A stretch of DNA of 64,000 bases from positions 55,682 to 119,681 of the forward strand of contig UBZM01000009.1 of NCBI GenBank assembly GCA_900470095.1, written 5' to 3'. The notes beneath the pieces were generated by a model. It worked only from the letters and a program-made list of their open reading frames with translations. It was not told the origin of the DNA and did no database searches. The first letter of the stretch is position 1, and each line of letters begins with the position of its first letter. The stretch is from Hyphomicrobiales bacterium. Lineage in GTDB: Bacteria > Pseudomonadota > Alphaproteobacteria > Rhizobiales > Beijerinckiaceae. Below are positions 17,213 through 25,179 of the stretch, one piece after another. Both the position numbers and the translations under genes were made by a program.

Positions 17213-18103
17213 ATGAAGATCACGTCGCGGAGATCCCGTGTCGCGAATGCGCTCGCAAGCGCCCTGATCGCCAGCGCTGCGCTGTCGTTCTCGACGATTG
17301 CCCGTGCCGACAGCCTGTCTTCGATCAAGAGCGAAGGCTATGCGCGGGTTGGCTTCTCGAATTTCACCCCGTGGGGCTATGTCGACGACAAGGGAGAGCT
17401 TTCAGGGGTCGAGCCGACGCTCGTCCGAGCGTTTCTCAAGTCGATCGGCGTAGAGAAAATGGACGGCGTACTCACGCAGTTTGTCTCGATCATCCCCGCC
17501 CTTGATGCCAAACGACTGGATTTCATCGGCGCCGGCATGCAAATCCGACCCGGTCGCTGCCAGCAGATCGCTTTCGGCGAACCGGAATGGGTCAGCACGC
17601 AGGGTTTCGTTACAAAGGCCGGCAATCCGTCCAAACTGACAAGCTTGGATGATGTGAAGAGCAATGCCGCCACCCGTCTTGCTGTTGTCGCCGGTGGCAC
17701 CGAGCGGGAGTACGCCAGGATCAACGGTATCCCTGATGCTCAGGTCGTCATCTTCCCAGATCTGCCCACCGCGGCGTCTGGCATCAAGGCGGGCCGGGTC
17801 GACGCCATGATGCAGACCTCGATCACCATCCGCGGCTTGCTGGCGGGCGACAAGCATCCTGAGCTCGCCTATGTCGCGATGTCGAAGCCGCCCCTCGACA
17901 AGGATGGCAATCCGGTCATCGGATATGGGGCAGTTGGTTTCCGCAAATCGGATCCGGAGCTTCTTGCCGCCTGGAATGCCTGGCTCAAAGGAGCCAAGCA
18001 GTCGGGTGAAATTGTGCGGCTGCTGGAGCCGTTCGGCTTCACGGCGGCAGATATCGCACCTGACACGATCAAGACGGCAGATCTCTGCGCCGCAAAGAAC
18101 TGA
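17213..18103 (+). CDS. EhuB-like ABC transporter substrate-binding protein (copy 3)
   Basis: Third paralogous receptor (296 residues) with a Sec signal (residues 1-32, cleavage near ARA|DS). Motifs match copies 1 and 2: ARVGFSNFTPWGYVDDKG, KRLDFIGAGMQIRPGRCQQIAFGEPEW, PVIGYGAVGFRKSDPELLAAWNAWL and EPFGFTAADI. The pocket aromatic is Trp (TPWGY) where copy 2 has Tyr. It is immediately followed by the two permease genes, the usual position of the cognate receptor. Confidence 0.88.
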   Translation: MKITSRRSRVANALASALIASAALSFSTIARADSLSSIKSEGYARVGFSNFTPWGYVDDKGELSGVEPTLVRAFLKSIGVEKMDGVLTQFVSIIPALDAKRLDFIGAGMQIRPGRCQQIAFGEPEWVSTQGFVTKAGNPSKLTSLDDVKSNAATRLAVVAGGTEREYARINGIPDAQVVIFPDLPTAASGIKAGRVDAMMQTSITIRGLLAGDKHPELAYVAMSKPPLDKDGNPVIGYGAVGFRKSDPELLAAWNAWLKGAKQSGEIVRLLEPFGFTAADIAPDTIKTADLCAAKN

Positions 18104-18127
18104 CCGTTGCATGCTCCAGGATGAATC

Positions 18128-18793
18128 GTGAACCTCCTGCTTGAAATCAGTCCGGTGCTTTTGCGGGGAGCATACACAACCGTGTTGCTCACGTTGGTAT
18201 CTGGGACCTGCGCGCTCCTGGTGGGCTTCGCGGTTGGGCTCGCTCGCCTGGCCCGGACCCGGTGGCTGTCCATTCCGCTGGCGATTTACATCGAAGTGTT
18301 CCGCAACACGTCCTCGCTGGTCCAGATCTTCTACTTCTTCTTCGTGCTCCCTCTCATTGGGATTCGGCTCGAGGCATTCACGACAGGATGCCTCGTGCTG
18401 GCACTGAATTTCGGGGCTTATATTTCCGAGGTTGTGCGCTCAGCCATTCTTTCGATTGACCGCGGACAGCACGACGCCACCATCGCCCTGAATATGCCCA
18501 CCAGCCTGAGCTACCGGCGGATCATCATCCCCCAGGCCATTCCGGTCATGCTTCCTGCCTTTGGGAATTACGCACTGGAATTGTTGAAGGCCACCTCGCT
18601 GGTTTCGCTCATAACGATCACGGAGCTGACGTTCTCCGGGGCTCAACTTGTCCAGTATTACGGGCACCCCACCCTCATCTACATGTCGATCTTCGTGATC
18701 TACCTGCTTCTGGCCTTGCCTCTTGTTGCTCTCAACAAGGCTCTCGAGCGGCACTCCGGAGGCCAGTGGAAGCCAAAGGTGCCGACGACATGA
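18128..18793 (+). CDS. Amino-acid/ectoine-type ABC permease (EhuC-like)
   Basis: Permease of 221 residues, family HisM/EhuC, starting with GTG 18128 behind CCAGGA. IYIEVFRNTSSLVQIFYFFFVLP is the N-terminal signature, SIDRGQHDATIALNMPTSLSYRRIIIPQA is the ATPase-coupling loop, and several hydrophobic helices span the rest. It overlaps the next permease by 4 bp (ATGA). The order receptor-permease-permease-ATPase matches ehuBCDA operons. Confidence 0.9.
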   Translation: MNLLLEISPVLLRGAYTTVLLTLVSGTCALLVGFAVGLARLARTRWLSIPLAIYIEVFRNTSSLVQIFYFFFVLPLIGIRLEAFTTGCLVLALNFGAYISEVVRSAILSIDRGQHDATIALNMPTSLSYRRIIIPQAIPVMLPAFGNYALELLKATSLVSLITITELTFSGAQLVQYYGHPTLIYMSIFVIYLLLALPLVALNKALERHSGGQWKPKVPTT

Positions 18794-19449
18794 ATTTCAG
18801 CCCTCAAATCGTGGCGGAACTCCTCCCGGCACTGCTCAGAGGGACTGTCGTCACTCTGTACGCCACGGCCGCTGGCATGGCTGTCGCATTGGTCGTCGGG
18901 CTCTTAATCGCCATCGCCCGCCGCGGCAGCAATCCCGTCGCCGTCCTGATCATCGACAGTTTCGTCACCGTCGTCCGCAGCACGCCTCTTCTGATTCAAC
19001 TGTATCTGCTTTTCTATGTGCTTCCACTTTACGGACCGTCGTTCAGCCCCCTGTTTACGGGCATCCTGGGCCTGGGGTTGCATTACAGCAGCTACATCTC
19101 CGAGGTCTTCAGGGCTGGCATCGATGCTGTCCCCCGCGGGCAGTGGGAGGCCTGCATTGCCCTTCAATTCTCGCGTGTAAAAACCTGGACGAGAATAGTC
19201 CTGCCGCAGGCTTTTCGCATCGTCCTGCCGCAAATCGGCAACTACCTCATCTCCATGTATAAGCATGCGTCCCTACTGGCCACGATCACAGTGGTCGAGC
19301 TTCTCGGAGCGGCATTGAACTTTGCCGGTGAAACGTTCCGATACTTCGAAGCCTTCACGCTCGTCGGCATCATATACTTCGTGATCGGCTTCGCATTTTC
19401 ACGTCTTGTCCGTTACCTGGAGCAGAGAACGACTTACGGCCGGGCCTGA
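18790..19449 (+). CDS. Amino-acid/ectoine-type ABC permease (EhuD-like)
   Basis: Second permease (219 residues from ATG 18790, which overlaps the upstream stop as ATGA; an earlier ATG at 18766 is less likely). The family signature VTVVRSTPLLIQLYLLFYVLP, the coupling loop AVPRGQWEACIALQFS with TRIVLPQAFRIVLPQIGNY, and the SMYKHASLLATITV segment are all present. It should pair with the EhuC-like protein and the ATPase at 19497. Confidence 0.9.
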   Translation: MNFSPQIVAELLPALLRGTVVTLYATAAGMAVALVVGLLIAIARRGSNPVAVLIIDSFVTVVRSTPLLIQLYLLFYVLPLYGPSFSPLFTGILGLGLHYSSYISEVFRAGIDAVPRGQWEACIALQFSRVKTWTRIVLPQAFRIVLPQIGNYLISMYKHASLLATITVVELLGAALNFAGETFRYFEAFTLVGIIYFVIGFAFSRLVRYLEQRTTYGRA

Positions 19450-19496
19450 GCTCAAAGGTCGTTTGTATGCTTCCTGCTCCTCATCGAGTGCTGAGA

Positions 19497-20291
19497 ATGG
19501 ACCATCAGAGCACAAGTGCCTCCCAAGCGCCGCTTGCGGCCGAATTCGTCAATGTCTCGAAGTCGTTCGGTGCATTCACGATCATCGACGATCTTAACCT
19601 GCAGATCAGACCATCCGAGCGCGTCTCGCTGATCGGCCCGAGCGGCTCCGGGAAAACCACCATCTTGCGTCTTCTGATGACCCTGGAACGGCCCAATGAG
19701 GGTGAGATCAAGGTGTTTGGAGACGTCCTTTCGGCCGGTGGGGAAGGAGCTGCGAAAGCGCGACCCGATCGGGAATTCAGAGCGATCCGCGGCAAGATCG
19801 GCATGGTGTTCCAGCAGTTCAACCTGTTCCCGCACATGACCGCGCTCGAAAACGTCATGGAAGCGCCGGTGCAGGTGCTCGGAACGCAACGCCAGGAGGC
19901 GCGAGACCTTGCCGAGTGTCTTTTGAAACGGGTCGGCCTGGCCGAAAAGGGCGCGTCCTATCCATCGCAACTGTCAGGTGGCCAGCAGCAGCGCGTCGCG
20001 ATCGCGAGGGCCTTGGCCATGAAGCCCCAGATCATGTTGTTCGACGAGATCACGTCTGCGCTTGATCCCGAGGTCATCGGTGAGGTCCTCGAGGTTGTCC
20101 ACAATCTCGCCCACGAGACCAAGATGGCAATGTTGGTTGTGACGCATGAAATGGGCTTCGCCCGTGACATTGCCGATCGCGTCATCTTCATGGAACGAGG
20201 AAAGATCGTCGAAGACGCCTCTCCGGGCGAGATCTTCAACTCTCCAAGAAACGACAGAACCAAAGCGTTTCTGAACGCAATCAAGCGATAG
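19497..20291 (+). CDS. Amino-acid/ectoine-type ABC ATPase (EhuA-like)
   Basis: ATP-binding subunit of about 264 residues. Walker A is GPSGSGKTT, the Q-loop is VFQQFNLFPHM, the signature is LSGGQQQ, Walker B is MLFDEITSALD, and the switch His is in [10 protein letters not shown]. The Pro usually found after DE is Ile here (DEIT), a common EhuA/GlnQ-subgroup variant. ATG 19497 fits the start of the family; ATG 19467 is possible. It completes the importer with the two permeases just upstream and precedes the two catabolic enzymes. Confidence 0.9.
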   Translation: MDHQSTSASQAPLAAEFVNVSKSFGAFTIIDDLNLQIRPSERVSLIGPSGSGKTTILRLLMTLERPNEGEIKVFGDVLSAGGEGAAKARPDREFRAIRGKIGMVFQQFNLFPHMTALENVMEAPVQVLGTQRQEARDLAECLLKRVGLAEKGASYPSQLSGGQQQRVAIARALAMKPQIMLFDEITSALDPEVIGEVLEVVHNLAHETKMAMLVVTHEMGFARDIADRVIFMERGKIVEDASPGEIFNSPRNDRTKAFLNAIKR

Positions 20292-20379
20292 CCGACAAAA
20301 ACATCACAGCATAACCGGCCTGATTGGACTCATGCAGTCGGGCCACGGCCGTGCTTTGCCGCGAGCAAGGGAGATCACA

Positions 20380-21372
20380 GTGTCCTCACCCACGATAATC
20401 GGAGCCCCCGAGACCGCTTCGGCTCTCGCCTACCCTCCTCTCATAGATGCATTGGCAGCCGGTTTTGCGGCGGGGTGTCAGGCGCCGCTGCGCCATCACC
20501 ACGCGATCGATCGGGCCAGACAGCCGCAAGCCACGCTGCTCCTGATGCCGGCGTGGAGCCATGATGGCGAAGCAGACAGCATTCTCGGCGTCAAGATCGT
20601 GACCGTGTATCCCGGCAACGCCGCGAAGGGACTGCCAGGGCTCGCCTCGACCTATGTGCTCTATGATGGCTCGACGGGCCAGCAACTGGCGATCATTGAC
20701 GGGAATACCATTACAGCTCGCCGGACCGTCGCGACAGCGGCGCTGGGCGCCCGGTTCCTGTCGCGTGAGAACTCACGAAGCCTACTGCTGCTCGGCTCCG
20801 GTCGGGTTGCCAGCCTCGTCCCCGAAGCGATGCGAGCCGTTCGACCGATCGACAAGGTCGCGGTCTGGGACATCGATGGCGTTGGCGCGCAACGTCTGGC
20901 AGGCAACCTCACCGCCAACGGCTTTCAAGCAACCGTCGTCGACAATCTCGAGCACGCGGTGGGCGAGGCCGACATTATCTCGGCAGCGACGTTGTCGACG
21001 CGCCCTCTCCTTCCCGGTGATTGGGTTCGCCCGGGTACGCATGTGGATCTGATCGGCAGCTTCACGCCGACAATGCGTGAAGCGGACGATCGCCTGATGG
21101 CGGCCGCGATGATCTATGTCGATACAAGCGACGCGCTGCAGGAGTCCGGCGACCTCATTCAGCCGATTAATGCGGGGGTCATCGCGGCTTCCGATGTGCA
21201 GGCAACGTTGGCGGAACTATGCAACGGCTCCGCGTTTGGGCGCCAATCCGCCGAACAGACGACGTTGTTCAAGGCCGTGGGTTCGTCATTGGCCGATCTT
21301 GTCGCAGCCCGGCAGGTTTACCGCGTGCTGATGGCTCCGGAGCAGCAGATGCGCCTGAACACCGCTTCGTGA
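20380..21372 (+). CDS. Ornithine cyclodeaminase/mu-crystallin family, probable cyclic imino-acid reductase
   Basis: The 330-residue protein belongs to the OCD/mu-crystallin family, whose catabolic members include delta1-pyrroline-2-carboxylate/piperideine-2-carboxylate reductases and EutC of ectoine breakdown. Visible motifs are [57 protein letters not shown] and the Rossmann glycine motif [13 protein letters not shown] 20380 with GGGAG six bases upstream is preferred to ATG 20332, which lacks a site. It sits directly before a proline-racemase-family gene. That pairing is typical of trans-3-hydroxyproline use, where a dehydratase product is reduced to L-proline. Cyclodeaminase activity cannot be excluded. 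Confidence 0.82.
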   Translation: MSSPTIIGAPETASALAYPPLIDALAAGFAAGCQAPLRHHHAIDRARQPQATLLLMPAWSHDGEADSILGVKIVTVYPGNAAKGLPGLASTYVLYDGSTGQQLAIIDGNTITARRTVATAALGARFLSRENSRSLLLLGSGRVASLVPEAMRAVRPIDKVAVWDIDGVGAQRLAGNLTANGFQATVVDNLEHAVGEADIISAATLSTRPLLPGDWVRPGTHVDLIGSFTPTMREADDRLMAAAMIYVDTSDALQESGDLIQPINAGVIAASDVQATLAELCNGSAFGRQSAEQTTLFKAVGSSLADLVAARQVYRVLMAPEQQMRLNTAS

Positions 21373-21434
21373 TGGGTCGCACGGCCCCATCGGGGCGACC
21401 TGGCGAGAAACCCTGTGATCTTCCGAGGAATCCC

Positions 21435-22472
21435 ATGCAAAGCAACCGCGTTATCCATGTTGTCAGTTGTCATGCCGAGGGCGAGGTCGGCGACGTCATC
21501 GTAGGCGGCGTTCTACCGCCGCCGGGCGAGACGATCTGGGAGCAGGCGCAGTTCATCGCCCGCGATCAGGGACTGCGGAACTTTGTGCTCAACGAGCCCC
21601 GGGGCGGCGTATTCCGCCATGTCAATCTCCTGGTGCCGCCCAAGGATCCCAGAGCCCATACTGGCTGGATCATCATGGAACCCGGCGATACCCCGCCGAT
21701 GTCCGGCTCAAACTCGATCTGCGTTTCGACCGTCCTGCTCAACAGCGGCATCGTCCCGATGCAGGAGCCAATCACACGCCTCATTCTTGAGCCGCCAGGA
21801 GGGCTAATCGAAGTCGAGGCGGAATGCAGGGACGGCAAGGCGAAACGCATCCGCGTCCGAAACCATCCCTCCTTCGTGGACAAGCTCGATGCGCAACTCG
21901 AGATCCCAGGCATCGGCACAATGGCGGTCGACATTGCCTGGGGCGGCGACAGCTTCGTCATCATCGATGCGCCGTCGCTCGGGCTTGCAGTCCGGCCGGA
22001 CCAAGCCCGTGACATTGCCGAGATTGGCGTACGCGTCACGAATGCAGCCAACGAGCAGCTGGGTTTCTCTCATCCAACCAACGGCTGGGACCATATCTCC
22101 TTCTGCCAGATGACCGAGCCGGTGACACGGAAGGACGGCGTCATGCACGGCACAAGCGCCGTGGCCATCCAGCCGGGAAAGATCGATCGATCGCCGTGCG
22201 GAACGGGGTGTTCGGCGCGGATGGCGGTCCTTAACGCACGCGGCGAACTGGCTGTTGGCGAACGGTTTGTCGGGCGGTCGATTGTCGATACCGAGTTCGA
22301 TTGCCTGCTGGAATCCGAAGTGGAACTGGCCGGCAAACGGGCAATTGTCCCGGTGATTTCGGGCCGCGCCTGGATCACCGGCATCCATCAGCACATGCTG
22401 GACCCCACGGACCCATTCCCGGGCGGCTATCGGCTCTCAGATACCTGGCCGATGCAAAAACTGCCGAAATAG
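21435..22472 (+). CDS. Proline racemase superfamily enzyme (hydroxyproline epimerase/dehydratase-like)
   Basis: A 345-residue member of the proline racemase superfamily, starting at ATG 21435 with GAGGA five bases upstream. Known members epimerise proline or 4-hydroxyproline, or dehydrate trans-3-hydroxyproline, with two acid/base residues. Here the first position is Ser90 in PPMSGSN instead of the usual Cys in MCGHN, and the second is Cys255 in [11 protein letters not shown]. The His that normally follows the first Cys-Gly is also replaced. From memory, Ser/Cys pairs occur among annotated 4-hydroxyproline epimerases, while dehydratases use Cys/Thr. The neighbouring reductase favours a dehydratase-type pathway, so the exact activity is unsettled. 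Confidence 0.82.
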   Translation: MQSNRVIHVVSCHAEGEVGDVIVGGVLPPPGETIWEQAQFIARDQGLRNFVLNEPRGGVFRHVNLLVPPKDPRAHTGWIIMEPGDTPPMSGSNSICVSTVLLNSGIVPMQEPITRLILEPPGGLIEVEAECRDGKAKRIRVRNHPSFVDKLDAQLEIPGIGTMAVDIAWGGDSFVIIDAPSLGLAVRPDQARDIAEIGVRVTNAANEQLGFSHPTNGWDHISFCQMTEPVTRKDGVMHGTSAVAIQPGKIDRSPCGTGCSARMAVLNARGELAVGERFVGRSIVDTEFDCLLESEVELAGKRAIVPVISGRAWITGIHQHMLDPTDPFPGGYRLSDTWPMQKLPK

Positions 22473-22508
22473 CGGCGAGACGCTAGCCCGGGTTTTTTGA
22501 ATCCGGAC

Positions 22509-22520
22509 ATAAAATATTAC
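22509..22520. promoter_or_regulatory. Putative GntR operator, site 4 (ATAAAATATTAC)
   Basis: The site matches 10 of 12 positions of site 2 and stands 64 bp ahead of the second Rid gene, the same distance as site 3 from the first Rid gene. It suggests that this Rid gene has its own promoter within the same regulon. Confidence 0.5.
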
Positions 22521-22583
22521 GCGTAGCACCTTAAGCGGCAGCCGATGGGCGCCCCCGAACCAGTGAACAAAAGGATACCGAAC

Positions 22584-22988
22584 ATGCGCGAGTCGATTAC
22601 CCTGCCCGGCCATCCCGAAAAATGGCCCTGCTTCTCCGATGTCGTGAAGGCGAAGGGGACACTCGTCTTCCTGGCGGGTCAGGTCGGCTGGGATGACCAT
22701 GGCGTTTGGGCCGAAGGCTTTGAGAAACAGGCAGAACTTGCACTCCAGAATATGGAGAAGGCTCTGGCAGCGGCCGGCGCCACGATCGACGACGTCGTCA
22801 AGGTCGTCGTCTTTGTGGCCGATGCCCGGAATGGCGACGCGGACTATCGCACCGGCAATAATTTCAACGAGATCTACTCCCGGTTCTTCAAGCGCAACTT
22901 TCCGGTTCGCACGCGGGTGCAGACCGGCATGCTCGCGAGAGATTGCCTCGTGGAGATCGATGTCATCGCTGTCATCAGCGACGATTGA
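22584..22988 (+). CDS. Rid-family protein lacking the catalytic Arg (second copy)
   Basis: Rid-fold protein of 134 residues, closely paralogous to the one at 15879 (both share KAKGTLVFLAGQVGWD, AGATIDDVVKV and MLARDCLVEIDVIAVI). Arg105 of RidA is again Met. A 10-residue insertion (about DARNGDADYRTGNN) separates it from copy 1. ATG 22584 has AAAAGGA upstream. A strong hairpin at 23023 follows and probably ends the locus. Confidence 0.85.
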   Translation: MRESITLPGHPEKWPCFSDVVKAKGTLVFLAGQVGWDDHGVWAEGFEKQAELALQNMEKALAAAGATIDDVVKVVVFVADARNGDADYRTGNNFNEIYSRFFKRNFPVRTRVQTGMLARDCLVEIDVIAVISDD

Positions 22989-23022
22989 ACGATTGGCGGC
23001 CGACCCTAGGCGGTCCACATGC

Positions 23023-23058
23023 GTGCGAAAGGGAAGGCAACGGTCTTCCCTTTCGCAC
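23023..23058. terminator. 14-bp perfect hairpin, probable terminator of the second locus
   Basis: Arms GTGCGAAAGGGAAG and CTTCCCTTTCGCAC pair perfectly across an 8-nt loop, 34 bp after the Rid stop. There is no long U-tract. The remaining DNA up to 23324 holds no supported gene. Confidence 0.65.
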
Positions 23059-23324
23059 CAGTTTGCTTGAGCGGCCTTTGCCAAGCGCGAGCAATGGCAC
23101 ATGGGCCCTGCTTACATCACCTCGATGAACATCCCGTTCGCCAAGAGCTCCCAGCCGGAGAGCGGACATTGTCAGAATCCGAAGTGGGCCAACTCGGGCA
23201 CCAAGGGGTAAAGGCCCGAGCTTCGAAGCGTGGTCAAGCGCCCTGCTCACCCACAGTTCGCACTGCACCAACGACGAAACTGCCCTTGCCCAATCAAACC
23301 GCAGCAGTGTCTCGGAGCACGATC

Positions 23325-24371
23325 TCAGCATTTATCCGGTTCAGTGAAGCAGATATTTGCTTTCTCGAAATCAAGCGCCTTGATTCTCGACAGCCCGGCC
23401 TTTCCGAAGTTTACGGTCGGGACCATGAGGATGAACTTCTTCGATCGTTCAGCCGTCTCGGATGTATCAACCGCTTCGAACGCCTTTGCGTTGGGTTTGA
23501 GTATGTCACTGAAAATGGCCTTGCCGAAACTGCCATTCGCGACAAGAATATCGTCTTTGAGCAGATCGGTATGAGAAATGCCGGAGACAGCGCGGATGGA
23601 TTCGGGGACCGTGCCGTTCTCGGCTGATGAGATTTGAATGCTAGGCAAGCCATTGTTGGCGACAAATTTCGATAAGACAAAACTCGACGTGGGATAGACA
23701 TCCGGGGCGAGTGCAAATTTCGGCAGATCGCTGACGCGCGCAATCTCGTAGGCAAACACGATTGGCTCTTGGAGCGTAATGACGATCTTCTCATCGGCAG
23801 CAACGCTCGCGCGGGCGTTAGCGTCCACAAGGCCGCTCCTAATTTTTGCCCATGCCTCCGCATCTGCTCCGTTCTTTTTACCGAGCGTCAGACTAGGAAG
23901 GCCGACGTATGCCCGGTGAACAATGACGGGCCCGGGCAGCCTTTGTTCCTGAGATGGAAGGGCTTTGACCCGATCGCGCAGCTGGGGCAACGTCATTTCG
24001 AAGATCTGCGCCTTCTGAATGTTGAGGAAGGCTACGGTCGAGTGCGAAGCTTCGGCAGACACTCCGAAAATCGGGAAGAAAGTGGTGCCTGCCGCCGCAG
24101 AGGCATCGAATTTGAGCTCGACCGACATCTTAAAAACGGCCCCGGCGGCCGCTGGACTGTCTTTCAGTTCAGCCCGGACGAGCGCGAACCTCATTTTGCT
24201 GTCGTAGATCGAACCGGGCCAACCACCGGGCTTCGGCGGCAGATTCATCACGAAAAATTCCGGTTCAGCCTGGAATTTCTTTGCCAGATCGCTCCGCAAG
24301 TCGGCCGACGCTTGCGACGAAAGCCCTTCCAACATGAGAGCAACAGTCGCTACCCACGCACGCTTCGTGAT
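23325..24371 (-). CDS. Putative exported protein of unknown function
   Basis: A protein of about 348 residues that is not recognised. If reading begins at an in-frame ATC at 24371, the N-terminus (ITKRAWVATVALMLEGLSSQ, then ASA) is a typical Sec signal with a Lys-Arg start, hydrophobic core and AxA-type cleavage site. The first canonical start, ATG 24335, cuts that signal in half, and an in-frame TAG lies just upstream. The rest is mixed alpha/beta, with PPKPGGWPGSIYDSKMRF near the start and two cysteines near the C-terminus. A non-standard start codon, a mutated ATG or a sequence error are all possible. It is convergent with the second locus. Confidence 0.55.
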   Translation of the reverse strand: MTKRAWVATVALMLEGLSSQASADLRSDLAKKFQAEPEFFVMNLPPKPGGWPGSIYDSKMRFALVRAELKDSPAAAGAVFKMSVELKFDASAAAGTTFFPIFGVSAEASHSTVAFLNIQKAQIFEMTLPQLRDRVKALPSQEQRLPGPVIVHRAYVGLPSLTLGKKNGADAEAWAKIRSGLVDANARASVAADEKIVITLQEPIVFAYEIARVSDLPKFALAPDVYPTSSFVLSKFVANNGLPSIQISSAENGTVPESIRAVSGISHTDLLKDDILVANGSFGKAIFSDILKPNAKAFEAVDTSETAERSKKFILMVPTVNFGKAGLSRIKALDFEKANICFTEPDKC

Positions 24372-24582
24372 CGCCCCGCCCTAGTAAACAACCAACAATA
24401 GACGTCAGAAGTGTTTTCGCAATCGAGTGGTACTACACGACCGTTACCGCATGGGTCGCTGACTTGCGGAGCCTGTCGGCTTCAAATTTCGCCGTGGCTT
24501 GCCTCTGATTGAAGCAGCTATTCGGGGCGACCCGATCGTTGGATCGTAAATTGACCTACTGCCCTCGTTGAGCAGGCAAAAA

Positions 24583-25062
24583 TTATAAGACGCCGCCGCG
24601 GTCCTTGACCGCCTCCATTACTACGTTCGTTGACGTGTTCGACACGAATGGGAGATTAGATATTTTTCCCCCCAAGACATCACGATAACGGCGGATACTA
24701 GACGTCCTCACCTTTAGTAAATAATCAAATCGCCCAGCAATCATATGGCACTCCTCGATTTCTCTCAATTTTTTTACAGCCTGATTGAATTGATCCAACG
24801 CTGGCTCGCGAGTGTCGCTTAGTTTTACTTCAACAAATGCAATGTGCTCCAATCCCATCTTTGATGGGTTTATGATAGCCTTAAAGCCACTGATGTACCC
24901 TTCAGATAGCAATCGCTTCACGCGCAACTGACACGGGGTCTTTGAAAGCCCGACGCGAGCCGAAAGGTCGGTGATCGACATTCGACCGTCTTCCGAAAGT
25001 GCCTCCAGGATCCTGAAGTCGATCTGATCGATTTCACTATCTGAAGCTAATTCAGTTCCCAT
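24583..25062 (-). CDS. putR: Lrp/AsnC-family regulator of proline utilisation (PutR-like)
   Basis: Lrp-type regulator of about 159 residues from ATG 25062, with an N-terminal helix-turn-helix (IDFRILEALSEDGRMSITDLSARVGLSKTPCQLRVKRL-type pattern, about residues 12-55) and a C-terminal RAM effector domain. It is divergent from putA with about 117 bp between them. In many alphaproteobacteria a divergent Lrp-family PutR activates putA in response to proline, which fits because this PutA has no DNA-binding domain of its own. Open reading continues upstream to 25218, but that would overlap putA. Confidence 0.88.
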   Translation of the reverse strand: MGTELASDSEIDQIDFRILEALSEDGRMSITDLSARVGLSKTPCQLRVKRLLSEGYISGFKAIINPSKMGLEHIAFVEVKLSDTREPALDQFNQAVKKLREIEECHMIAGRFDYLLKVRTSSIRRYRDVLGGKISNLPFVSNTSTNVVMEAVKDRGGVL

Positions 25063-25179
25063 TTTTCCTACATCCTCCCCCAAATTAAGTCCGTTTGTAA
25101 TATCAAACTCTAGAATATGGTCAAACCGCCGACGATTGGCGGGGTATTGTGCGCGCAGTTTTCTACTGGGGAGTCCGCC

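Noticed and set aside
11267..22988. A complete ectoine degradation cluster
   Set aside because: Transport genes are EhuBCDA-like, but no ectoine hydrolase (DoeA/EutD), diaminobutyrate deacetylase with intact metal site or EutB homologue is present.
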